A stretch of DNA of 64,000 nt from Bifidobacterium primatium (GTDB taxonomy: Bacteria; Actinomycetota; Actinomycetes; Actinomycetales; Bifidobacteriaceae), in assembly GCF_002802875.1 (NCBI RefSeq), contig NZ_PEBI01000001.1:831830-895829 (forward strand). The letters are read 5' to 3'. The notes below the pieces were generated by a model. The model was not told the origin of the DNA and made no database searches. It saw only the letters and a program-made list of their open reading frames with translations. Shown here piece after piece: positions 54,006 to 61,650 of the stretch (position 1 is the first letter of the stretch; the number at the start of each line of letters is the position of its first letter). The translations under genes were made by a program, and so were the position numbers.

Positions 54006-56432
54006 CTACTTCTCGATGCGCTCGTAGGTTCCGGGGATGGATTCGTCGGCGACGCCCATGTTGACGATGAGCCAGTCCTTCGGGCCGCTTTCCCATTCGC
54101 CGCGGTTGCGCAGCACCGTCTGCGCGCCGGAGCCGAAGGTGCTCGCCGAGGTTCCGGCCGGGTAGGCGGTGAATGTGGCGCAGGGGTCGAATCCGGCCTG
54201 GATGGCCTTCGCGCTGTCGTCGATCTTGAACGCGGAGGCGTCGCATTGCAGCGTGTAGGTGCCGTTGTCGCCGGCCTTCGCCGACGAGAACCGGCCGCTG
54301 AACCTGGTCTGCTTGCGCGGCGCCTCGGCCACGGAGGCGCCGCTGCTGAGGTCGGCCTCGTCCGTCGTTCCGCTGAACGTGCCGTCGGATTTCAGCGTCA
54401 TCGTGGCGTAGGCGCTGCCGTCGCCGGTTTCGGCGAACGCATACTGCGAGCCGGCGAGCTCGGCGAAGATCTTCGCCGACGCCGCGTCGGCTCCCGACGT
54501 CGTGCTCTTGGAATCGGAGTCCGACGAAGTCGACGACTTCGACGAGGACGCTCCCTGATTGATGTCGGCGTCGTTCAGCGACTCCCAGTCGACGGATGCG
54601 CCACCGGCCTCCACGAGGTAGTAGGCGCTGGCGTTCGACGGCGCCGGCTTCATCTTCACCGATTCGGTCTTCTGGGCGGCCTTCGGGTTCGCCGGCAGGA
54701 ACGGGTTCTCCGCCCACTGCGTGCGGCTGATCTCGGTCTGCGACTTGCTGTACAGCGACTTGTCTCGCATGACGATGAACGGGCGGCTGGTGTCGACGGC
54801 CTTCTCCTTCTTCGCCTTGGCGAGCGCGTCGGCGTCGAAGTAGCCGGAGGATTCCACGCTCTTGACGTCGGAGCCGACGGGGAAGTACGTGTAGAAGCTG
54901 TCCATGCGCTGCGTGAGTCCGGACTGGGCGCTCGAGCCGGAGTTCATCACCTTCTGCCCGTTCACGCAGGAGACGCCGGGGCTGTCGCCCATCGTCTCGT
55001 CGCCGCAGTACAGGCCGCCCATGGCCGAGGCGAGGGTGAACAGTTCGAACGCGCCGGTGTCGCCGTTGATGAGCAGGCCGTCGTCCTCGGTGCCGGGCGC
55101 GACGCCGAAGCTCTGGTAGCTGCGCGACGCCGTGAGCATGCGGTCGGTGTCGGAGTCGTCGGCGAGGTTGTAGAGGTATTCGAAGCCGCTGGAGCCCTGG
55201 GTTTCCAGACCGAGCGTGAAGCAGTCGGACGAGCCGGCCTTGCAGTAGCGGCCGGTGAGGAAGTCGCCGGGGTTGGCCATGACCTTCTGGCCGCTCATGG
55301 TCGTGGTGAACAATGTCTTGACCTGGCTGGAGTCGACGCCGTAGTAGAGCGTCACGCTGTCGCCGGATTCCAGCGGCGTGCCGAACGCCGGATCGGCGTA
55401 CGAGATCTTGCCGAGATACTGCTTCGACGAGAAATGCGGCTTCAACGTGACCGAATATCCTTGGGATTCCAGTTCGGACTTCGCCTTGTCCTTGTCCATG
55501 CCAAGCAGGTCGTATCCGACGCCGTCGCCCTTGGTGGCGACGCCGACGTTGATGGTGCCGTCGTAGTCGTCGGTCAGGGCGTCGCCGTCGTCGGGCGACG
55601 TGGCGACGACCTCGCCGGCCTTGTATTTCGACGTGTCGTTGACGACGATCTGACGGTATTTCACGGTGGCGCCCATGTCCTTGAGGGTGTTGACCACGGC
55701 GGTGGCCTGCTTGCCGACCGTGCCCTTGGGCACGCCGGGGCCCATGGATTCGTTGACGGTCACCGTCTGGCCGGATTGCACGCGGTCGCCGGATTTCACG
55801 CCGTCGAGGCCGGCGAACTCGCCCTTGGATTTGCCGGAGTAGACCTTCTTCACCTCGGTTTTGATACCGCTGTCGTTGAGCTGCTTGGCCACGATGTTGG
55901 CGGTGAGCTTCTGGCCGGCCGGCGGCTGGAACTCCTCGACGTTCGGCACGACCTTCGCACCCCAGATGCCGGCGCGATAGGTGACAAACGCGCCGCCGCA
56001 GACCACGAGCGCGACGGCCACGACGGCGGCGATGATCATCATCGTCTTCTTGGGAAGGGCTTTCGTCGCGGCGGCTGCGGATGATGCGCCGGACGCAGGC
56101 GAGGCCGGGGCCGCGTCAGAACCGGCGTCGGAACCGGCGGCAGAGGCGGCGGCGTCCTCCTCGGAGCCGATTGCGGCGCCCGACGTCGCCGAGGCGTTCG
56201 CGGCGGCAGGCATCGACGGCAACGGCACCGCCGGCACGCCGGAGGCCGGAGCCGAGGACTGGGACTGGGACGAAGCGGGAACGGGGGACGCGGCATCGGG
56301 CGCGGCAGGCGCGGCATCGGGAACGGCGGGCGCAGCGCCGGAAGCGGTGTCGGGGACGCTCAGCGGATGGCCGCATTTCTTGCAGAACTTCGAGGTCTCG
56401 GCGTTTTTCGTGCCGCACTCCATACAGAACAT
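54006..56432 (-). CDS. Zinc-ribbon membrane protein with PASTA-like domains
   Basis: An 808-residue protein. An N-terminal zinc ribbon (Cys3, Cys6, Cys17, Cys20: CMEC...CKKC) is followed by a Pro/Ala-rich linker (about 25-120), one transmembrane helix (about 126-146), three PASTA-like repeats (about 155-400, with conserved VPKGTVG and SPDDG turns) and a large C-terminal region of about 400 residues with Cys pairs that I do not recognise. The topology puts the zinc ribbon inside and PASTA outside. PASTA domains bind peptidoglycan or muropeptides, so a cell-wall sensing or attachment role is inferred. No kinase domain is present. No clear ribosome site was confirmed for the start, but the zinc ribbon begins at once. 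Confidence 0.8.
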   Translation of the reverse strand: MFCMECGTKNAETSKFCKKCGHPLSVPDTASGAAPAVPDAAPAAPDAASPVPASSQSQSSAPASGVPAVPLPSMPAAANASATSGAAIGSEEDAAASAAGSDAGSDAAPASPASGASSAAAATKALPKKTMMIIAAVVAVALVVCGGAFVTYRAGIWGAKVVPNVEEFQPPAGQKLTANIVAKQLNDSGIKTEVKKVYSGKSKGEFAGLDGVKSGDRVQSGQTVTVNESMGPGVPKGTVGKQATAVVNTLKDMGATVKYRQIVVNDTSKYKAGEVVATSPDDGDALTDDYDGTINVGVATKGDGVGYDLLGMDKDKAKSELESQGYSVTLKPHFSSKQYLGKISYADPAFGTPLESGDSVTLYYGVDSSQVKTLFTTTMSGQKVMANPGDFLTGRYCKAGSSDCFTLGLETQGSSGFEYLYNLADDSDTDRMLTASRSYQSFGVAPGTEDDGLLINGDTGAFELFTLASAMGGLYCGDETMGDSPGVSCVNGQKVMNSGSSAQSGLTQRMDSFYTYFPVGSDVKSVESSGYFDADALAKAKKEKAVDTSRPFIVMRDKSLYSKSQTEISRTQWAENPFLPANPKAAQKTESVKMKPAPSNASAYYLVEAGGASVDWESLNDADINQGASSSKSSTSSDSDSKSTTSGADAASAKIFAELAGSQYAFAETGDGSAYATMTLKSDGTFSGTTDEADLSSGASVAEAPRKQTRFSGRFSSAKAGDNGTYTLQCDASAFKIDDSAKAIQAGFDPCATFTAYPAGTSASTFGSGAQTVLRNRGEWESGPKDWLIVNMGVADESIPGTYERIEK

Positions 56433-56687
56433 AGGTCTCCCCTTCCGCGGAACTCTCTACGCCTCAGCCTACCCCACCCCCTCTGCTTTGCGTAGGCCCA
56501 TGGAAGGCACGCATCTCGCGGCCGGCACGACACGGTCGTTGCGTCATGGACGCTTGTCGTGACCATTATTTCGTTGAAGTTATTTCGTTGAAGCCTTCTC
56601 GATAAGACGGCCATCACCTTAGCCGGAAACCCCACGATGTCACGCCCACTGCGTCATCCTCATACCGTCATCCTCACCGCGCTGGCC

Positions 56688-57590
56688 TCACTTCGCCGCC
56701 CGCACCTTGGCGATGGCGAACTGCGCGCCCTGCGTCTGCGAGCCGTCGGAGAAGTACCGTGCGTGCTCCTGCTGTTCGCCGCCCTGCTGGCAGACGATGT
56801 CCTTTGCCGCGCAGAAGTCGGCGATGCGGTCCTTGTAGGCGTCGAGCTCACCTGTGCCGCGCGGCGAGAACGAGCCGTTCACCGCCGCGTCGAACGTGCC
56901 GCGATTGTATGCGGCCCTGCCGTTGAACCGCGGGTCGCCGTACATCACCACGGCGGCGATGCTCTTTCCCGCAGCCGCGGTCAGTTCGTCCTTGTTGCCG
57001 CTCGGGTCGAAGCGGTTGCGCGGCGCGACCAGCGCATCGCCGACGACGATCGCGCCCTGCGAGAATCCCATGAGCACGGTCTTCTGCGCGGGACATTGCT
57101 GCGCCTGGCCGTTGAGCATGGCCACGAGCCGGCCGACGCCGGTGTCCACGCTGTCGACGTCGAAGGTGGCCGGATAATCCAGCGACGTGATCTGCACGTC
57201 GCCGCCGAACGCCGCCGAAATCTGTTTCGCCACGGGGTTGAGCAGACCGTTGTCGGCGCTTTCGTTGGTGCCGCGAGCCATGATCACGCGCACGCCCTGC
57301 TTCGAGCAGCCGGAGTCGCCCCAGTCGCGCTTCGCCGACGAGGAGCCACCCGACGCGCCGGATGACGATTCCGCTGAGTCACCCGGAGACGAGCCACCCG
57401 GCTCCCCCGCCGACGACCCCGCCGACGCAGACGCGGAAGCCGATGACGACGAGCCACTCGAACCTGCCGGCCCCGAACCTGCCGGAGACCCGCACGCCCC
57501 CAGCGCCGCCATCGCCACCATGACCGCGATGACCACGCACATCACCGCCGCATTATGCAGCGCCCGCACGATTCGCGGATTCATCCCCAT
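56688..57590 (-). CDS. Cutinase-family esterase lipoprotein
   Basis: A 300-residue secreted protein. The signal peptide ends in LGACG, a lipobox with the lipidated Cys at about 33. A Ser/Gly/Ala-rich linker (about 35-85) leads to a cutinase fold: VRVIMARGTNES start, nucleophile Ser177 in GFSQG, VMYGDPRFNG and a late Asp in CAAKDIVC with flanking Cys for disulfides. The family hydrolyses carboxylic esters such as lipids or cutin. Substrate unknown here. AAGGA seven bases before the ATG at 57590 sets the start. Cutinases are best known in mycobacteria and fungi, so presence here is notable. Confidence 0.85.
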   Translation of the reverse strand: MGMNPRIVRALHNAAVMCVVIAVMVAMAALGACGSPAGSGPAGSSGSSSSASASASAGSSAGEPGGSSPGDSAESSSGASGGSSSAKRDWGDSGCSKQGVRVIMARGTNESADNGLLNPVAKQISAAFGGDVQITSLDYPATFDVDSVDTGVGRLVAMLNGQAQQCPAQKTVLMGFSQGAIVVGDALVAPRNRFDPSGNKDELTAAAGKSIAAVVMYGDPRFNGRAAYNRGTFDAAVNGSFSPRGTGELDAYKDRIADFCAAKDIVCQQGGEQQEHARYFSDGSQTQGAQFAIAKVRAAK

Positions 57591-57937
57591 CGCACATTCC
57601 TTTCCTCCCGCCCCTGACTGGGGGAAGTTGACCAGCATCATACAACCGACCCGTATCCTCACGGCCATCCACTGCGATACATCCCCGAATTCCCCGAATC
57701 GGCAACAATCCGATAACAACGATTGCGAATTCATAACGGTTTTCGCCGTTGTTATCAATGGCGTCACGTTGCGGACACCACAAAACACCACTCCATCCCG
57801 TTTACGTCCGAATCCCGCCAAATCCAACAATCACAAGGAAAATGTCGTCTTCACACGACACGATTCCCAACCGTAAACCATCGAGTTTTGTGGCTTTTCC
57901 CGCCCGAAACGCATTATCCGATTGTTATCTTCCGATA

Positions 57938-58068
57938 TTGACACCGTTTTCCCAGCCTCCTAGCATGAGCAACTGCGTTAGCGTTCACATAGGGTTATTC
58001 ACGGGGCATTTCGGTTATTCGTCGTTGATGCCTCAGTTCCGTCATCCCTATGTGAAAGCGATTTCATT
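57938..58068 (+). promoter_or_regulatory. Promoter and operator pair of the second GPH symporter
   Basis: TTGACA (57938-57943) and TAGCAT (57961-57966) have a 17-base spacer. Downstream, TGCGTTAGCGTTCACATA (about 57974-57991) and TATGTGAAAGCGATTTCA (about 58049-58066) carry the half-site TATGTGAA in opposite orientations. The pair may allow repression by looping with a LacI-type protein. Between 57591 and 57937 I see no gene. Confidence 0.6.
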
Positions 58069-58117
58069 TCGCAGGCATGGCGCCCGCGAAACACCGGGAA
58101 AAGGAAAGAGGAGCGTA

Positions 58118-59557
58118 ATGAGCAGCGCCATTACCACCAGCTTCAAGGAGAAGCTGGGACTCAAGGACTATGTCGCCTACGGCTTCGGCGATATGGCCAT
58201 CAACTTCACGTTCGGCTCTCTGGGCATGTTCGTGGTCTACTTCTACACCGACATCGTCGGCATCTCCGCAGCCGCGGTCGGTACGCTGATGCTGATCTCG
58301 CGTTCGTTCGACGGCATCATCGACGTCTGCGTCGGCACCCTCGTCGACAAGACCCACTCCCGTTGGGGCAAGGCCCGTCCGTGGCTGCTGTTCGGCGCCA
58401 TCCCGTTCGGCATCCTCACCGTCACGCTGTTCGCCGTCCCGCAGCACGCGTCCGACACCGTGAAGATCATCTACATCTTCATCTCCTACAACCTCCTCAT
58501 GATCGCGTTCTCGTCGATGGCCATCCCGTACGGCACGCTGAACTCGCTGGTCACGCAGGATCAGGGCCAGCGCGAGAAGCTCAACCTCTCCCGTATGTTC
58601 CTCGCCCAGTGCGGCATCCTCATCATCACCAACGCCACCATGCCGCTGGTCAACGCCTTCGGCGGCGGCCAGATGGGCTGGGTGCTCGCCTACGTCGTGC
58701 TCTCCGTCATCGCCTGCGCCCTGTTCTGGGTCGTGTTCGGCACGCAGAAGGAGCGCGTGAAGATCGCCAAGGGCACCAAGAAGAAGAGCCAGTACCCGTT
58801 CAAGGTCGAGGTCAAGGCATGGCTCAAGAACAAGTACTGGTTCATGGCCTTCGGCTTCCTCGCGTTCTTCCACGTCGCCTACTCCCTCACCCAGGGCTCG
58901 CTCGTCTACTACGCCAAGTACTACCTGCACCAGCCCGACGCGGTCGGCGTGCTCACCCTCGCCTACCTGCTTCCGGCCATGGTCGGCATCCTCGCCTGCA
59001 CCAAGCTGTTCCCGAAGTTCGGTAAGACCCGCGTGGTCATCGTATGCCTCGTCGTTTCGATCATCGCCTACATCCTGCCGCTGTTCGCCAAGGAAAGCTA
59101 CAGCTTCATCGTGTTCACCCAGATCATGAAGGGCATCGTGTACGGCCCAATCCTCGGCTCCATCTGGGCGTTCTTCCCCGACACCATCGAATACGGCTAC
59201 TGGAAGACCAAGATCCGCGTTGAGGGTCTGCTCTACTCCGGTGGTTCGCTCGGCCAGAAGATCGGTCTGGGCATCGGAACCGCAATGGTGGGCTGGGTGC
59301 TCGCCGCGGGCGGCTACGACGGCGCCAAGGCCGTGCAGTCCGCCGGCGCCATGGGTGCCATCGACATGATCTACGTGTGGCTGCCGATCATCTTCTTCGC
59401 CGTCTGCATCGTGCTCATGGCCATGTACCGCATCGACAAGATCTTCCCGAAAGTCATGAGCGATCTGGCCGACTGGAAGGTGAACGGTGCCCCGGCCCCC
59501 GACGCCGAGTTCCAGAAGCTCCTCGACGAGGCCGACGCCAAGGCCAGCGACAAGTAG
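58118..59557 (+). CDS. GPH-family sugar:cation symporter
   Basis: A 479-residue, twelve-helix transporter related to the one at 39.1-40.6 kb but closer to galactoside permeases. VAYGFGDMAINFTFGSLGMFVVYFY and the loop DKTHSRWGKARPW (about 85) are typical. It probably imports a beta-galactoside or similar disaccharide. AGAGGAG precedes the ATG at 58118. No beta-galactosidase gene is nearby in the window. The promoter has paired operator half-sites. A strong terminator follows. Confidence 0.88.
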   Translation: MSSAITTSFKEKLGLKDYVAYGFGDMAINFTFGSLGMFVVYFYTDIVGISAAAVGTLMLISRSFDGIIDVCVGTLVDKTHSRWGKARPWLLFGAIPFGILTVTLFAVPQHASDTVKIIYIFISYNLLMIAFSSMAIPYGTLNSLVTQDQGQREKLNLSRMFLAQCGILIITNATMPLVNAFGGGQMGWVLAYVVLSVIACALFWVVFGTQKERVKIAKGTKKKSQYPFKVEVKAWLKNKYWFMAFGFLAFFHVAYSLTQGSLVYYAKYYLHQPDAVGVLTLAYLLPAMVGILACTKLFPKFGKTRVVIVCLVVSIIAYILPLFAKESYSFIVFTQIMKGIVYGPILGSIWAFFPDTIEYGYWKTKIRVEGLLYSGGSLGQKIGLGIGTAMVGWVLAAGGYDGAKAVQSAGAMGAIDMIYVWLPIIFFAVCIVLMAMYRIDKIFPKVMSDLADWKVNGAPAPDAEFQKLLDEADAKASDK

Positions 59558-59691
59558 TCATACGGTCGTTCGTCGGTAATCGTCAATTGTCGTCGGCGCA
59601 GTCGTCGGCGTAATCGTCGGCGGCGGTGAATCATCGCCGATACGGCACGGTCACTACCGCGACGACTACCGACACTAGATCCCCGACACTC

Positions 59692-59740
59692 AAGGAAGGC
59701 TCCCGCCCGAATATTTCCGGACGGGAGCCTTCCTTCGTTT
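59692..59740 (+). terminator. Terminator of the second GPH symporter
   Basis: AAGGAAGGCTCCCG-CCG pairs with CGG-CGGGAGCCTTCCTT (59692-59709 and 59717-59735), followed by CGTTT. Confidence 0.8.
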
Positions 59741-59833
59741 ATTTACGTTTATTTATATTTATTCGTTCGTTCGGCGTTCTATTTATTCATGCACGACGTT
59801 CTAATCCACGAAGCATTCGAAACCTCCGTAATC

Positions 59834-60036
59834 GACGATTCGTGCGCAACAATTCGCTGCACGAATCGTCAGATATACCCATAATCCGCGATTTACCTAC
59901 GTTATTTCGACGCATGAATCATCGAATACCCACATATATCGGAATTCGTGCGCAACAATCCAATTCGCAAATCATGAATTACTTCCATATCTCGCGATTC
60001 ATGCACGCCAAGCTGGTTCATGAATCGCGAGATATG
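59834..60036. repeat. AT-rich region with perfect hairpins
   Basis: Arms 59834-59845 and 59859-59870 (GACGATTCGTGC and complement) form a 12-base dyad around 13 bases. Arms 59986-60003 and 60019-60036 (CATATCTCGCGATTCATG and complement) form an 18-base dyad around 15. ATTCGTGCGCAACAAT occurs twice (near 59838 and 59944). Both hairpin types resemble those at 510-578. No gene is seen between 59558 and 60160. Confidence 0.65.
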
Positions 60037-60050
60037 CGGATAATTGGCGG

Positions 60051-60146
60051 TTCGTGCTGGGTTCGTATGATTCGTGCTGGGTTCGTATGATTCGTGCCGG
60101 GTTCGGGCGGGCCCCGCACCAGGTTCGGGCGGGCTCCGCACCGGGT
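60051..60146. repeat. Short tandem repeats (20 and 22 bases)
   Basis: TTCGTGCTGGGTTCGTATGA is repeated exactly at 60051-60070 and 60071-60090, then a third copy changes into GGGTTCGGGCGGGC-CCGCACC, which is repeated about twice with single changes (to 60146). It lies just downstream of the leftward HTH gene. Confidence 0.7.
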
Positions 60147-60160
60147 TCGAATGGATTGCG

Positions 60161-60586
60161 TCAGGCTTGGTGTGATACGCGGCGCGAGAGCAGGGCTCGC
60201 AGACGACGGACCTCGATTTCGAGGGCGGCAATGCGGGTCGCCTGCTCGCGAATCAATATGTCGCGGGGGTCCGTGCCGCCCGTCGCCGCCAACACCCGCG
60301 TACTTTCATCGTATCGTTCGAGCGCCGTCTGCAGATTGGGGTCGGAACGCCATCGGCTCATGCATCGTTCGATGCGCTTCGACCCCACCAGCTCGGAACC
60401 GAGACCTGCCTCGCGGAATATGCGGGCGGGAGATTCTCCCCTACGGTCGCGACGCAGACATTCGAGCTTGAACGCATCCTCATAGGTGATGCGGGCCTGC
60501 GTGGCGTGGCGCACTGCAGGCAGCGAATTGAGGTAATCGATCTCCTCCTCCAGGAAAATCCGCTTTCCATGCCCCATCGTGCTCAC
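60161..60586 (-). CDS. OrfA-like helix-turn-helix protein with coiled-coil end (copy 1)
   Basis: A 141-residue basic protein. An N-terminal segment YLNSLPAVRHATQARITY leads to a helix-turn-helix (about 38-80) with ESPARIFREAGL and VGSKRIERCMSRW. The C-terminal helix (about 112-135, IREQATRIAALEIEVRRL) has leucine-zipper spacing. The pattern recalls the DNA-binding OrfA of IS3-type transposons, but there is no integrase partner or terminal repeat. The neighbour at 60722-61369 is a paralog. A role as a regulator or domesticated transposase part is inferred. The GTG start at 60586 is uncertain; an ATG lies at 60577. Confidence 0.65.
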   Translation of the reverse strand: MSTMGHGKRIFLEEEIDYLNSLPAVRHATQARITYEDAFKLECLRRDRRGESPARIFREAGLGSELVGSKRIERCMSRWRSDPNLQTALERYDESTRVLAATGGTDPRDILIREQATRIAALEIEVRRLRALLSRRVSHQA

Positions 60587-60721
60587 CTGCCCTTCCGTAA
60601 TCGCCGTTCACGAATCATCATCTACCGGCCATCAATCGTTTCGTGTACCGGCCGCGTTCCGGATGACGACCGACTATGTTCCGACCGATAGCCGTGTTCC
60701 ACATAACGGTTTCTTTCCGCC

Positions 60722-61369
60722 CTACGAGACGGTTTCACTCGGTGCGCCGGTTTCACTCTGTGCGCCGGCTTTGCTCTCATGCGTATGCCGCGCATGCCGC
60801 GTCTTGCCGGCGGCCAATTCGCATTCGAGTTCGGCGATTCGCTGCTCCAGCATGACGATGTAATGCGATTGCTGAGAGATCACCAGTTCGGGGACCATTC
60901 CCGATTCGGTCGGAACATACCACGACATCGCTCGGTCCTTCGCCTTTACCGCCGAGGCCGAAGTCGCAACAGAAGCCGAAGCGGCGGTGGATTTGGAACC
61001 GGGGTCGGCACCCATCTCGACTGTGATCGGATGCTTCTTCCATCGGGCGATGCAACGTTCGATACGCTTCGCGCCGATCAGGGTGGGAGAAAGCCCCGCC
61101 TCGCGGAACAGTTCGGTCGGCGACGCGCCGGCCCGATATCGTTCCACGCAGTGCCGCCTGAATTCCGACGAGTATTGGATGCGGGTCTCCGACACCTCGC
61201 GCACGGCCGGCAGACTTCTCAGATACGCCTGCTGCTCGAGGGTGAATCGCTTCTTCGGATTCTTCCCGCCCGAGCGCTCCTCCGCCAGCTCCTCCGCAAT
61301 TTCATCCGCCAGCTTCTCCGCGGACTTATCCGTGGGCTCCACTGCTGTGGAATCGTTCCCGCTCATCAT
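60722..61369 (-). CDS. OrfA-like helix-turn-helix protein with coiled-coil end (copy 2)
   Basis: A 215-residue paralog of the next gene downstream. An acidic N-terminus (about 1-35) precedes YLRSLPAVREVSETRIQY, the helix-turn-helix (about 65-110, SPTELFREAGLSPTLIGAKRIERC) and a Trp. A linker with Ala/Ser (about 125-150) leads to a second helix, QQSHYIVMLEQRIAELECEL (about 167-186), with heptad spacing. A polar tail ends the protein. AAGGATGG is upstream of the start, with adjacent ATGs at 61369 and 61366. The pair shares about half of the HTH residues. They may form homo- or heterodimers. Family not characterised to my knowledge. Confidence 0.68.
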   Translation of the reverse strand: MMSGNDSTAVEPTDKSAEKLADEIAEELAEERSGGKNPKKRFTLEQQAYLRSLPAVREVSETRIQYSSEFRRHCVERYRAGASPTELFREAGLSPTLIGAKRIERCIARWKKHPITVEMGADPGSKSTAASASVATSASAVKAKDRAMSWYVPTESGMVPELVISQQSHYIVMLEQRIAELECELAAGKTRHARHTHESKAGAQSETGAPSETVS

Positions 61370-61461
61370 TATCGACCATCCTTGCGAACGTGGTGGGCCG
61401 CTGGAATCGTCATTGTCCTACGCAACCCATTCATCATGTCCGTCGAAAACATAAACGAAAG

Positions 61462-61494
61462 GGGCATGAAGGCAAATCGCTCGCCTCCATGCCC
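61462..61494 (-). terminator. Terminator after the pilin gene
   Basis: GGGCATG pairs with CATGCCC, with AGGC/GCCT inside, and the minus strand continues CTTTCGTTTATGTTTT. It stands about 155 bases past the pilin stop and closes the transcript before the HTH genes. No gene lies between 61495 and 61650. Confidence 0.65.
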
Positions 61495-61650
61495 GTCATA
61501 TCGACTCGCCTTCCCTCCCTCCGACTTTGCGGAGAAGAGGAAAGGCGAATCATCGAATCAGGTCGTCGGCGCGGCACCGGCATCAATCAGCCGTACCGCA
61601 CCGACGACGGTCGGCGCAACCGCCGCGTCAGCGTCCAGTGCGAGGCACTG

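Noticed and set aside
56567-56594. Tandem TTATTTCGTTGAAG duplicate
   Set aside because: Two copies only, in a gap without other signals; probably simple slippage.
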